Below, piece after piece: positions 35,959 to 44,041 of a stretch of 64,000 nt of DNA; within the stretch, counting starts at the first letter, position 1, and each line of letters opens with the position of its first letter. Under the pieces are notes generated by a model. It did not search any database. It was not told the DNA's origin and worked only from the letters and a program-made list of their open reading frames with translations. The stretch covers positions 1-64,000 of the forward strand of contig NZ_CADFGE010000018.1 of assembly GCF_902833645.1 (NCBI RefSeq). The letters run 5' to 3'. Made by a program: the position numbers and the translations under genes. Origin of the DNA: Paraburkholderia fungorum (GTDB lineage Bacteria > Pseudomonadota > Gammaproteobacteria > Burkholderiales > Burkholderiaceae).

Positions 35959-36516
35959 TCAGTCTTTCAGACTGTCGAGCAGATGTTGTTTGAGTTTGCC
36001 GAGGCGCTGATGGGTGCGCGATTTTTCGTCGAGGCTCAAGCCGCCGAACAGTTCGACGACCCATTGCTCATGCGCTACTGCCATCTTGTCGAACGCCTTG
36101 CGGCCCGCGGGGGTGAGGCACACGCTGATCGAGCGGCGGTCGTTCGGATCGGTGTCGCGCGAAACCAGCCCTTCTTTTTCGAGCTGATCCGTAATGCCGG
36201 TCACGTTGCCGCCCGTCACCATCAAACGGCGCGACAGCTCGGTCATCTTCAGCCCTTCCGGATGACGTTCGAGCTGTGCCATCAGGTCGAAACGCGGCAA
36301 CGTGGTGTCGAATTCGTTGCGCAGACGCTTGCGCAATTCGGCTTGCACGAGATTGGTCGTGGTCAGCATGCGCAGCCACAAACGCAGGCCCATATGACTA
36401 TCGGCGCCGGTGCTCATTTCCAGATCCACGACGTTCTCCGCAAGTTTGGCGACGCCTTTGCGCGCCGGCTTGGCTTCGGCCGATGGGGGCGTTTTGATGT
36501 TCGATGACTTGGTCAC
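35959..36516 (-). CDS. MarR-family regulator of the anthranilate operon
   Basis: A 185-residue MarR protein. The GTG start has GGAGAAG upstream and overlaps the SDR stop by 4 bases (GTGA). LPRFDLMAQLERHPEGLKMT, ELSRRLMVTGGNVTGITDQL and DPNDRRSISVCLTPAGRKAF give the winged HTH with its DxRxx wing. The first 45 residues are a Lys/Ala-rich extension. Since it is inside the operon, it probably represses the promoter at 39.7 kb and is released by an aryl-CoA thioester, as known for MarR regulators of aryl-CoA pathways such as BadR and CouR. Confidence 0.9.
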   Translation of the reverse strand: MTKSSNIKTPPSAEAKPARKGVAKLAENVVDLEMSTGADSHMGLRLWLRMLTTTNLVQAELRKRLRNEFDTTLPRFDLMAQLERHPEGLKMTELSRRLMVTGGNVTGITDQLEKEGLVSRDTDPNDRRSISVCLTPAGRKAFDKMAVAHEQWVVELFGGLSLDEKSRTHQRLGKLKQHLLDSLKD

Positions 36517-37289
36517 ATTACTTCTCCACCGGAGATGGAAATGGATTGGCCCGTGATCGCGTCCGAGCCGGGTTGGCAGAGCCAAAGCACCGAGTTGGCG
36601 ACTTGTTCCGGGCTCACGAAACGACGCTGCGGATTCGAGCGAAGCAAGGTTTCGCGCGCTTGCTGTTCCGTGCGTGAGGTCTTGCTGGTGATCTGGTCGA
36701 GCGACGCATGCAGCAGCTCGGTTTCCGTATAACCGGGGCAGACGGCGTTGACCGTGATGCCTTTGGTCGCGACTTCCAACGCGAGCGAACGCGTCAGGCC
36801 GATCACCCCGTGTTTCGCGGCACAGTACGCCGCGACGTACGCATAACCGATTTGTCCCGCCGTGCTCGCGATATTGACGATGCGGCCGTGACCGCGTTCG
36901 AGCATGCCGGGCAGCACGGCACGCGTGCCGAGGAACACGCCGGTGAGATTGACGTCGAGCATGCGCTGCCAGAGCGCCATGTCGGTGTGGGTAAAGGGGG
37001 CGGCCTGCGCCTGACCTGCGTTGTTGACGAGGATGTCGATGGCACCGGCTTGCGCGAATGCCTTCTCGACCGATTCTTCGCTGGTGACGTCGACGCTGAT
37101 GCAGGCGACCTCACCGAGGCCGTTGAACTTTTCCCGCTGTGCTTCGAGACGTTGCACGTTGCGGCCCATCAAGGTGACGCGGGCGCCGGCGCGCAGCAGC
37201 ACTTCGGCCACCGCTGCACCGATGCCGCTGCCGCCGCCGGTGACGACGGCATGCTGTCCTGCGAGCGTCGAGGTAGTTGGCGTATTCAC
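36513..37289 (-). CDS. SDR-family 3-hydroxyacyl-CoA dehydrogenase-like protein
   Basis: A 258-residue classical short-chain dehydrogenase. TGGGSGIG is the cofactor motif, NNAG is present, and the catalytic residues are Ser of NIASTAG and YCAAKHG (the YxxxK pair). Cofactor is probably NAD, as an Arg follows GxxxGxG at a distance. In the abm pathway such an enzyme oxidises a hydroxyacyl-CoA intermediate. Its ATG overlaps the stop of the bifunctional enzyme gene by 4 bases. Confidence 0.9.
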   Translation of the reverse strand: MNTPTTSTLAGQHAVVTGGGSGIGAAVAEVLLRAGARVTLMGRNVQRLEAQREKFNGLGEVACISVDVTSEESVEKAFAQAGAIDILVNNAGQAQAAPFTHTDMALWQRMLDVNLTGVFLGTRAVLPGMLERGHGRIVNIASTAGQIGYAYVAAYCAAKHGVIGLTRSLALEVATKGITVNAVCPGYTETELLHASLDQITSKTSRTEQQARETLLRSNPQRRFVSPEQVANSVLWLCQPGSDAITGQSISISGGEVM

Positions 37290-39658
37290 GTTGTTCCTTC
37301 AGCGCGTTGCGCGCGTTCTTGTGCCGACAGGCCAGCGTTAGCTGCGGCCTGGGCGCGTTCGCGTTCGAGATTGCGCTCGAGTTGCGACTTGGCCGCCGTA
37401 TAGGGCTTTGGCCATGCCACGTCGAAGTAGCCTATTTTTGCGGCTTCATTCAACGTCCAGGACGGATTGGCCAGATGGGGCCGCGCTATCGCGCAGAGAT
37501 CGGCTCGGCCCGCCGCGATGATGCTGTTCACATGGTCCGCTTCCGAGATCGCACCAACGGCGATCGTCGCGATGCCGGCTTCGTTGCGCACGCGGTCGGA
37601 GAAGGGCGTCTGGAACATGCGGCCGTACACGGGCTTTTCCTGCTTGCTGACCTGGCCCGACGAGACGTCGATCATGTCGGCGCCTGCCGCTTTGAAGGCG
37701 CGCGCGATTTGCACGGCGTCGTCGGGCGTGGTGCCTCCGTCGACCCAGTCGTTGGCGGAAATGCGCACGGAGATCGGCTTGTCTTGCGGCCAGACCGCAC
37801 GGATCGCCTTGAAAACCTGCAACGGATAGCGCAGACGGTTTTCAAGCGAGCCGCCGTATTCGTCGGTGCGCTGGTTGGTCAACGGCGACAGGAAGCTCGA
37901 CAGAAAATAGCCATGCGCGCAGTGCAATTCGAGCCAATCGAAGCCTGCCTCTGCGGACATTTTCGTAGCGCGTACGAACTGCGCTTCGATTTGATTGAGC
38001 TCGTCCCGGGTGGCTTCACGCGAGGTCTGACTGATACCGCTTAAATACTGTTGGGGCGAAGCGGACACGAGCGGCCAGTTGCCCTCGTCGAGCGGCAGGT
38101 CGATGCCTTCCCACGCGACACGTGTCGAGCCTTTGGCGCCGGAGTGCCCGAGCTGAATGCCGATTTTCGCGTCCGACTGATGATGCACGAGATCGACAAT
38201 GCGCTTCCACGCCGCCAGATGTTCCGGCGCGTACATGCCGGGACAGGCGGGCGTGATGCGCGCTTCGGGCGACACGCAGGTCATTTCCGTCATGACGAGC
38301 GCGGCGCCGCCCATGGCGCGGGCACCGAGATGCATCAGATGATAGTCACCGGCTACGCCGTCGACAGCGGAGTACTGCGCCATCGGCGAAACGACGACGC
38401 GGTTTTTCAGCGTGACGCCACGCAACGTGAAGGGCGTGAACATCGGCGGAACGGAGTGTTTTTCAGGCGCGCGATCGATGCCCGAGCGGTGCGCGAGCCA
38501 GTCTTCGAACGCCGACAGATAGCTTCCATCGCGCTCCCGCAGGTTTTCGTGCGAAATGCGCTGCGAACGCGTAAGCAGCGAGTAGGCGAACTGTTCCGGC
38601 TCGAACGACGTATAGCGATCGACATGCTCGAACCATTCCGTCGAATTGCGCGCGGCATTCTGGATGCGCAGCACGTCGATACTGCGCACGTCGGTGTAGT
38701 GCTGCAACGCGGCGGCCAAGTCACCCGGATGCGCGCCCATGCTGTTGGCGAGTTCGATCGAATCTTCGAGTGCGAGCTTGGTGCCCGAGCCGATCGAGAA
38801 GTGCGCGGTGTGCGCTGCATCGCCCATCAGCACGATCGGTGTTTGCGTGCCGTCGGCATTGTTGCGCCAGTGCACCCATTCCTCATTGACGACGCGCGGG
38901 AAGCGAATCCATTGCGACGACCCGCGCAAATGCGCGGCGTTCGAGAGCAATGCGTTGCCGTCCAGGTATTTGGCGAACAGTTTCTCGCAGAACGCGATGC
39001 TGTCTTCCTTGCTCATTTCGTCGAGACCGGCGGCACGCCAGACGCGCTCCGGTGCTTCCACAATAAACGTGGAGGTTTGATCGTCGAAACGATAAGCGTG
39101 AGCCTGGAACCAGCCGAACTCTGTTTCTTCGAAGGCGAATGTGAAGGCGTCAAATAGCTTTTTGGTGCCGAGCCAGACGAAGCGGCAATCGCGCATGTCG
39201 ATTGCGGGCTTGTAAGTCGCTGCGTACTTTTGACGGATCGCGCTGTTGGCGCCGTCACAGGCGATGATCAGGTCGGCGTTGTAGATGGTGTCGTCGGTGA
39301 CCTGGGTTTCGAAAACCAGCTTGACGCCCAGTTCTTCGCAACGCGCCTGCAGGATATTCAGCAGACGTTTTCTGCCGATACCGCAGAAGCCGTGGCCCGA
39401 CGAGCGAATCTGCCTGCCGCGGAAATTGATCTCGATGTCGTCCCAGTGATTGAAGGCGTCGAGAATCGCGTCCGCGCTCGGGGCGTCGGCGGCGCGCAGG
39501 TTGCCGAGCGTCTGGTCGGAGAAGACGACGCCCCAGCCGAAGGTGTCGTAGGGGCGATTGCGTTCGACCACCGTGACCTCGTACGCCGGGTTCCGGCCCT
39601 TCATTAACAGGCCGAAGTACAAACCGGCCGGGCCGCCGCCGATACATACGATACGCAT
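37286..39658 (-). CDS. abmA: Bifunctional 2-aminobenzoyl-CoA monooxygenase/reductase
   Basis: A 790-residue fusion. Residues 1-390 are an FAD monooxygenase (MRIVCIGGGPAGLYFGLLMK, GRNPAYEVTVVERNRPYDTF, VLMGDAAHTAHFSIGSGTKL). Residues about 400-750 are an Old-Yellow-Enzyme-like FMN reductase (PFTLRGVTLKNRVVVSPMAQ, WLELHCAHGYFLSSFLSPLT, ARPHLANPSWTL). This architecture is that of 2-aminobenzoyl-CoA monooxygenase/reductase, which hydroxylates and then reduces and dearomatises the ring. Salicylyl-CoA 5-hydroxylase is a close relative, but the neighbouring ligase favours anthranilate. First gene of the operon; SD GGAGAG precedes ATG 39658. Confidence 0.9.
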   Translation of the reverse strand: MRIVCIGGGPAGLYFGLLMKGRNPAYEVTVVERNRPYDTFGWGVVFSDQTLGNLRAADAPSADAILDAFNHWDDIEINFRGRQIRSSGHGFCGIGRKRLLNILQARCEELGVKLVFETQVTDDTIYNADLIIACDGANSAIRQKYAATYKPAIDMRDCRFVWLGTKKLFDAFTFAFEETEFGWFQAHAYRFDDQTSTFIVEAPERVWRAAGLDEMSKEDSIAFCEKLFAKYLDGNALLSNAAHLRGSSQWIRFPRVVNEEWVHWRNNADGTQTPIVLMGDAAHTAHFSIGSGTKLALEDSIELANSMGAHPGDLAAALQHYTDVRSIDVLRIQNAARNSTEWFEHVDRYTSFEPEQFAYSLLTRSQRISHENLRERDGSYLSAFEDWLAHRSGIDRAPEKHSVPPMFTPFTLRGVTLKNRVVVSPMAQYSAVDGVAGDYHLMHLGARAMGGAALVMTEMTCVSPEARITPACPGMYAPEHLAAWKRIVDLVHHQSDAKIGIQLGHSGAKGSTRVAWEGIDLPLDEGNWPLVSASPQQYLSGISQTSREATRDELNQIEAQFVRATKMSAEAGFDWLELHCAHGYFLSSFLSPLTNQRTDEYGGSLENRLRYPLQVFKAIRAVWPQDKPISVRISANDWVDGGTTPDDAVQIARAFKAAGADMIDVSSGQVSKQEKPVYGRMFQTPFSDRVRNEAGIATIAVGAISEADHVNSIIAAGRADLCAIARPHLANPSWTLNEAAKIGYFDVAWPKPYTAAKSQLERNLERERAQAAANAGLSAQERAQRAEGTT

Positions 39659-39691
39659 GCTGACTCTCCAGTGGACTTTGCTCTGGAAAGT

Positions 39692-39720
39692 AATTTAGGC
39701 CTAGATAGTTTAAGTGTCAA
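39692..39720 (-). promoter_or_regulatory. Sigma-70 promoter of the anthranilate (abm) operon
   Basis: On the minus strand TTGACA (39720-39715) is followed by exactly 17 bases and TAAATT (39697-39692), a near-consensus promoter with transcription start expected near 39685, some 27 bases before the abmA start. The palindrome TAGGCCTA (39696-39703) overlaps the -10 edge, a good place for a repressor such as the operon's MarR. The -35 box overlaps the stop codon of the upstream flavoprotein gene. Confidence 0.75.
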
Positions 39721-40772
39721 GTAAATTGACGAGGTGGTTTCTTAGGCCGGGAGCCGCCGTGTTTAGGGGCAACCTCCCACCCGGAGGCAATCTGCTTGCC
39801 CAGCATGCGGCCGCTTAGCCACGCACCCTCGACTCTGCCGCCATTGAGCCAATCGCCGCACATTGCCAGGCCGCTGGCTTCGTCCCAGATGTATCCGGGC
39901 GCCGGCTCGTCGCTCGCCGCGGTGTCGGCGAATCGCCAGCGGTGCGCAGTCCATTCGCTGGACCGTTGGCCGCCGTGCAGCGCGAACGCTTCGAGCAGAC
40001 AATCCGCGACACGTTCCGCGCTGGCGTCGATATAAAGCTCGCTCCACTCGGCGTTCGCGTGCAATAGCCATGTTTCGGGACCGTTACGGCCTGGCTTGCT
40101 GCTATCGCGCGCTATCCAGCGCAGGGGCCCCTCGTTGATGAAGGCGGCATCGAACGGCACCGGCAAGCGCTCAGGCAAGCGCACCATGAGTGCCCAACAT
40201 GGGCGCATCTTCGTTTTGCTTGCGAGCGCCGCGAGTCTGGTCGCGGGCTCCCGCAGCAAATCCGCCGCCTGCGGCGCGGGCATGGCGAGGACCACGACGT
40301 CGAAGCGCTCCGCCAGCGTGCCCTGTTCGGCGGACTCGAGGCGCCACTGTCGCCCATCCCGATGCAACGCCGTGACCGTGCAACCCAAGGTCACCGACTG
40401 AGCGCCAGCGAGAAACTTCGCCGGCGCATTCATGGACGGCGTACCGACAAAGCGGTCTTGCGCGCTCGCCCATGTGGTCCGGGCGGAGCCGTCGAGCACC
40501 GCAATTCGTGCAGGCCAGATCGCGGCGACGCCTGCGTTCTGCCATCGCGCCACTTCAGCCTGGAAGAGCGGATCGCGCGCGGTGAAGTACTGGGCCCCAT
40601 GGTCGCACTGCCGATCGCCCTCGCGACGGGTGCTCATGCGCCCGGCCGGCCCGCGGCTTTTGTCGAACACGTTGACCTCGAAACCCGAGCGGCGCAAGAC
40701 CGTTGCGCATGACAAGCCGGCGATCCCCGCACCGACGACGGCTATTCGTAGGCCTTTCCGCTTGATAGGCAT
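39717..40772 (-). CDS. Renalase-like FAD/NAD(P)-dependent amine oxidoreductase
   Basis: A 351-residue flavoprotein. IAVVGAGIAGLSCATVLRRS is the dinucleotide-binding motif, VFDKSRGPAGRMSTRREG follows, and CDHGAQYFTARDPLF matches bacterial renalase-like proteins; the C-terminal FAD contact is YIWDEASGLAMCGDWLNGGR, then VEGAWLSG. These flavoproteins often lie beside bacterial photolyase/cryptochrome clusters. It is divergent from the MerR-type regulator gene across a palindrome-rich 220-base gap, so it is likely part of the light-response regulon, not of the anthranilate operon. Confidence 0.88.
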   Translation of the reverse strand: MPIKRKGLRIAVVGAGIAGLSCATVLRRSGFEVNVFDKSRGPAGRMSTRREGDRQCDHGAQYFTARDPLFQAEVARWQNAGVAAIWPARIAVLDGSARTTWASAQDRFVGTPSMNAPAKFLAGAQSVTLGCTVTALHRDGRQWRLESAEQGTLAERFDVVVLAMPAPQAADLLREPATRLAALASKTKMRPCWALMVRLPERLPVPFDAAFINEGPLRWIARDSSKPGRNGPETWLLHANAEWSELYIDASAERVADCLLEAFALHGGQRSSEWTAHRWRFADTAASDEPAPGYIWDEASGLAMCGDWLNGGRVEGAWLSGRMLGKQIASGWEVAPKHGGSRPKKPPRQFT

Positions 40773-40804
40773 GACTTCTCTCTGCTGGGTTCGGGAGCTC
40801 GCCG

Positions 40805-40974
40805 TGAGTCACTAGCAAAAGCCGGATACGCACCGATATGAGTCATCATGACTCATGGTGGCGAATGATTATGAAGAATTGTGGCAGAGTATCGTCGGTT
40901 TGTCGCCAATATTCGGCGACACGACTCGCAATAATGATTCACATTGACTCGAAACGGGCATATGATTCCGACTC
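40805..40974. promoter_or_regulatory. Palindrome-rich control region of the LitR-like cluster
   Basis: Several related elements lie between the divergent flavoprotein and MerR-type genes: GTGAGTCAC (40805-40813), a perfect 9-1-9 palindrome ATGAGTCAT-C-ATGACTCAT (40839-40857), and further GACTC copies at 40923-40927, 40946-40950 and 40970-40974, the last three spaced 23-24 bases apart. A different perfect repeat, TGTCGCC-N7-GGCGACA, lies at 40901-40921. Both adjacent genes could be controlled from here, probably by the MerR-family protein itself. Confidence 0.65.
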
Positions 40975-40996
40975 ATGCAAAGCTAAAGGAATGGCC

Positions 40997-42004
40997 ATGC
41001 CGTCAACCTCCGTCGAAGACACGTCGCTCCGTCGCATTTACCGGAGCGGGGAGGCCGCGCGGCTGGCGCGGATGCCGGTCACGAGGCTAAGGCTTTGGGA
41101 GCGGCGCTATGAGGTGGTGGGCCCGGCTAAAAGTGAGGCGGGACAGCGCCTGTACTCCGAAGACGACGTGCGCCGACTGGTGCTGATCAACGCGCTGGTG
41201 CAGCGCGGCCACGCGATTGGAGCGATTGCGCGTCTGGAACGCGAACAACTCGAGTTTCTTGCTGCCGGGGAGGCGTCCACCGGCAGAGCGCGCCCGGCCA
41301 ATACACGTTCCGAGGTCAGGTTCCGGCTCACGCTGGTGGGCGAGAATCTCGCCCGGCGCCTGGCCGAAACGGGTATCGATCTGCAGCGCTACGGCGTTGG
41401 CATGCTCGCAGAATATGCGGATCTGGCTGCGGCGCGCGAAGACGCGTCATCTGAAGGGGAAGAGACGAACATTCTGCTGTTGCGTCTTCCTTCTCTGCAT
41501 GAGGACGCCGCCTCCGAGGTTCTCGCACTCGCCGACGCCTGCGGCGCGGCGGCGGTCGCCGTGGTGTACGGCTTCGGCACGGGGCGCGCGGCAGAAGCGT
41601 TGCGCCTCGCCGGTGTGCGGCTGTATCGGGAGCTCGACAGCAGAACCGAACTCCGCCAGCTGCTCGGCGATCTTTTCCAGAGCGCTCAACTGACGCTTGA
41701 GTCCGGCGAAGCATCCACGTGGACGCGCTCCCCGCGTCGGTATGACGACGCCGAGCTCGAAGCCATCGCGGCCCGCTCGTCGACGATTGCGTGCGAATGT
41801 CCCCGGCACCTCGCTGAACTGGTGATGCAGTTGGCCACGTTCGAATCCTATAGCGACGCATGTACATCGCGCTCGGCGCACGACGTTGCTTTACACCGGC
41901 ATCTCGGCGACGTCGCCAATCGCGCGCGCGTGCTGATCGAGTCGGCGCTCGAGCGTGTGGTGCGCGAAGAAGGCTGGTCGCCTCAACCGCATGAGGCGGA
42001 GTGA
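40997..42004 (+). CDS. LitR/PplR-like MerR-family photoresponse regulator
   Basis: A 335-residue regulator. Residues 12-80 are the MerR HTH (YRSGEAARLARMPVTRLRLW, ERRYEVVGPAKSEAGQRLYS), residues about 108-230 are a degenerate cobalamin-binding-like fold, and residues 245-330 form a C-terminal extension beginning IACECPRHLAELVMQLATFE. The His of the DxHxxG cobalamin motif is missing, so it is unlikely to be a B12 photosensor of the CarH type; class II LitR proteins lack B12 and work with a LOV partner. ATG 40997 is preferred (AAGGA 6-7 bases upstream) over ATG 40991. It probably governs this photolyase/FolE cluster. Confidence 0.78.
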   Translation: MPSTSVEDTSLRRIYRSGEAARLARMPVTRLRLWERRYEVVGPAKSEAGQRLYSEDDVRRLVLINALVQRGHAIGAIARLEREQLEFLAAGEASTGRARPANTRSEVRFRLTLVGENLARRLAETGIDLQRYGVGMLAEYADLAAAREDASSEGEETNILLLRLPSLHEDAASEVLALADACGAAAVAVVYGFGTGRAAEALRLAGVRLYRELDSRTELRQLLGDLFQSAQLTLESGEASTWTRSPRRYDDAELEAIAARSSTIACECPRHLAELVMQLATFESYSDACTSRSAHDVALHRHLGDVANRARVLIESALERVVREEGWSPQPHEAE

Positions 42005-42025
42005 GGCGTGGCTTCGCGAGTCGGG

Positions 42026-42050
42026 GACACAGCGCACATGACACAGCGCA
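42026..42050 (+). repeat. Tandem 11-bp direct repeat upstream of folE
   Basis: GACACAGCGCA occurs at 42026-42036 and again at 42040-42050, a period of 14 bases, 47 bases before the FolE start. A GAGTC element at 42018-42022 recalls those in the regulator's own promoter. It may be a regulatory site or a chance duplication. Confidence 0.45.
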
Positions 42051-42096
42051 GGTAACGCGTACGGATTGACACATTGACGTTGGGAGAAAAGGTCTC

Positions 42097-42822
42097 ATGC
42101 AATCAGTAGCGCAGGACATACGCCACGGCGTGGAGTTGGGCGAGGGCGTGCCGCTTTCGCAGCGGATCAGATGTCGGCTTCTGAGTGCGGGAGCCCGGTT
42201 CCACGCGAACGACAACATCGCCGGCTATCTTCGCGAGGGAGAGCTGGAGCTGCTGCAAAAGGAAGTCGCGGACAAGCTTCAAGGGGTTTTGCGCTCGCTC
42301 GTCATCGACGTCGACAACGATCACAACACGCACGAAACCGCGCAACGCGTGGCAAAAATGTTCGTGCGCGAGGTCTTTGCGGGACGATACGACGCCGCGC
42401 CGGCTGTCACCGAATTTCCGAATGTCGAGCGGCTCAACGAGTTGATGATCGTGGGTCCGCTACGCGTGCGTAGCGCCTGCTCCCATCACCTGTGCCCGAT
42501 CATGGGGCGGGTCTGGGTTGGCGTGATGCCCAACGAAAATTCGAACCTCATTGGTCTGTCCAAATACGGACGCCTGATCAACTGGATCATGACCCGGCCG
42601 CAGATCCAGGAAGAGGCCGTCAAGCAGATCGCGGATCTGCTCGAAGAGCGCATTCAGCCCGACGGGCTTGCCGTGGTGCTGGAGGCCGACCACTTCTGCA
42701 TGCATTGGCGCGGCACAAAAGACGACGACGCAAAAATGGTCAACAGCGTGATGCGCGGTTCGTTTCTTCGGGATCCCGCGCTGCGCCGCGAATTTCTGGA
42801 TCTTCTGCCGGGTCGGAATTGA
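42097..42822 (+). CDS. folE: GTP cyclohydrolase I (FolE) paralogue of a photolyase cluster
   Basis: A 241-residue type I GTP cyclohydrolase. The zinc ligands are Cys128 and His131 (RSACSHHLCPIMG) and Cys201 (EADHFCMHWRG); NLIGLSKYGRLINWI and RPQIQEE are the conserved core. It converts GTP to 7,8-dihydroneopterin triphosphate. Next to photolyase-type genes its pterin product may feed a folate or pterin antenna cofactor rather than, or as well as, housekeeping folate. The start follows GGGAGAAAAGG with a fairly close spacing. Confidence 0.92.
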   Translation: MQSVAQDIRHGVELGEGVPLSQRIRCRLLSAGARFHANDNIAGYLREGELELLQKEVADKLQGVLRSLVIDVDNDHNTHETAQRVAKMFVREVFAGRYDAAPAVTEFPNVERLNELMIVGPLRVRSACSHHLCPIMGRVWVGVMPNENSNLIGLSKYGRLINWIMTRPQIQEEAVKQIADLLEERIQPDGLAVVLEADHFCMHWRGTKDDDAKMVNSVMRGSFLRDPALRREFLDLLPGRN

Positions 42823-42899
42823 TTGGCTGGCACGAGAGTGTGGCTCGATGCCCGGTATTGAGCGGCTGAACGTAACGGGTTTCTGTCGGGAGCGAGGCA

Positions 42900-43649
42900 A
42901 TGGCTGCGATCTGGATTACTGGCGCGAGCGGTGCAGTCGGATCTGCACTTGCCCGGAGACTGTCAGCGCGCGGTTTAAGCATTGTTCTTACATCGCGCGA
43001 CGGACCGAGGCTCACCGAACTCGCCGACGAACTTGGAGTGCGCGCGCTCGCTGCACCCGCCGACGTAACCGATGCGGCGCAGGTGCAATGTGCGATTCAG
43101 GCAGGCATTGAGCGATTTGGAGAAGTCACAGGTGTCGCCCATTGCGTCGGCTCGATTCTGATCCGACCTCTGCACCTGACCAGCGAAGCGGATATGCGCG
43201 CGACGCTTGCCGATAACTACATCAGTGCGTGGCACGTGCTTCGGGCTTTCGTGACCGCTGCGCTCGCCCACCGCAAGCCCTCGAGCGCTGTACTTGTGGG
43301 CACGGTTGCGGCGCAGTCTGGATTTCCGAATCACGAGGCCATCGCGGGTGCAAAGGCCGCAGTGGCTGCGCTCGCCGTCACGGCCGCGGCGACCTATGCT
43401 GAGCGCGGTATCCGGGTGAATTGCGTCCATCCGGGACTCACTGTCTCGAACATGTCGTCGAAGCTGACGGGCTCGCCCGAGTCGATCGCCCGGATGTCAA
43501 AGTTAAATCCTATGAGACGTCTGGGTCGAGGCGAGGATACCGCGGCGTTGATCGACTTTCTGCTGAGCGATGATGCTGGTTGGATCACCGGCCAGCAGAT
43601 CGGGGTGGACGGCGGCCATGGCATCCTTCATTCGATGGCGGGCGCGTGA
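42900..43649 (+). CDS. Atypical SDR-family protein lacking the catalytic tyrosine
   Basis: A 249-residue Rossmann protein. IWITGASGAVGSALARRLSA is the cofactor motif, and WITGQQIGVDGGHGI is the usual C-terminal block. The YxxxK motif is replaced: Lys152 is kept in HEAIAGAKAAV, but residue 148 is Ile, and the position of the catalytic Ser is Thr135 (LVGTVAA). The enzyme may work by another mechanism or only bind the cofactor. It is clustered with FolE and a FeS-cryptochrome, so a pterin-reductase-like role is a reasonable guess. The next gene's ATG overlaps its TGA. Confidence 0.85.
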   Translation: MAAIWITGASGAVGSALARRLSARGLSIVLTSRDGPRLTELADELGVRALAAPADVTDAAQVQCAIQAGIERFGEVTGVAHCVGSILIRPLHLTSEADMRATLADNYISAWHVLRAFVTAALAHRKPSSAVLVGTVAAQSGFPNHEAIAGAKAAVAALAVTAAATYAERGIRVNCVHPGLTVSNMSSKLTGSPESIARMSKLNPMRRLGRGEDTAALIDFLLSDDAGWITGQQIGVDGGHGILHSMAGA

Positions 43650-44041
43650 TGCCAGAGCGTTCCGTCTCAGTCAGCGTGGAGTTTCCCCGGCTCGCGTCGG
43701 GGTCCGGTTGTCCGCGCGCGATGCGAATAGGCGCGAAACGTCCCGTCGTCGGCGCGCATGACGATCTGCGCGACTGGCTGGCCCAGCGCGTTACCGCGAT
43801 CATCATGGCGATCCACGCGTTGATCCTGCTTATGTGGGTCTTCGGCGCGCGCAATTTCCTGCCCACTGTAGGCGTTCATGCGACGGCAGTGCGGCATCGA
43901 GGTAACAAAGCTTCGTTGCCGGTCAAGCTATGCGTCGTTTGTGGCTTACCCATGAGCTGGCGTCGTCGCTGGGCGAGGAACTGGTCTGATGTGAAGTATT
44001 GCTCGGACGCGTGCAGGCGCGGCAAGAGGCGTCATGGCTAG
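43649..44041 (+). CDS. DUF2256 zinc-ribbon protein with an in-frame N-terminal SdhD-like segment
   Basis: A 130-residue ORF, coupled to the SDR by an ATGA overlap. Residues about 81-130 are DUF2256: HRGNKASLPVKLCVVCGLPM, SWRRRWARNWSDVKYCSDAC, with CxxC and CxxxC-type pairs for zinc. Residues 25-70 (RIGAKRPVVGAHDDLRDWLA, QRVTAIIMAIHALILLMWVF) closely resemble the N-terminus of the succinate dehydrogenase membrane anchor SdhD, which has no business here. DUF2256 normally stands alone at about 50-60 residues; a GTG at 43889 could start just that part. It overlaps the cryptochrome start by 8 bases, a common DUF2256/photolyase arrangement. Confidence 0.7.
   Translation: MPERSVSVSVEFPRLASGSGCPRAMRIGAKRPVVGAHDDLRDWLAQRVTAIIMAIHALILLMWVFGARNFLPTVGVHATAVRHRGNKASLPVKLCVVCGLPMSWRRRWARNWSDVKYCSDACRRGKRRHG
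43721..43858 (+). pseudogene. sdhD: sdhD 5' fragment (first ~46 codons) inserted in the photolyase cluster
   Basis: ATG 43721 opens a segment encoding MRIGAKRPVVGAHDDLRDWL and ending at FGARNF, which matches the remembered start of Burkholderia SdhD (an 'RIGxKRLVVGAHYGLRDWLA' pattern) up to the end of its first helix. The rest of SdhD, including its heme- and quinone-binding helices, is absent. It is a gene remnant from recombination, now read as part of the DUF2256 ORF. Confidence 0.72.
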
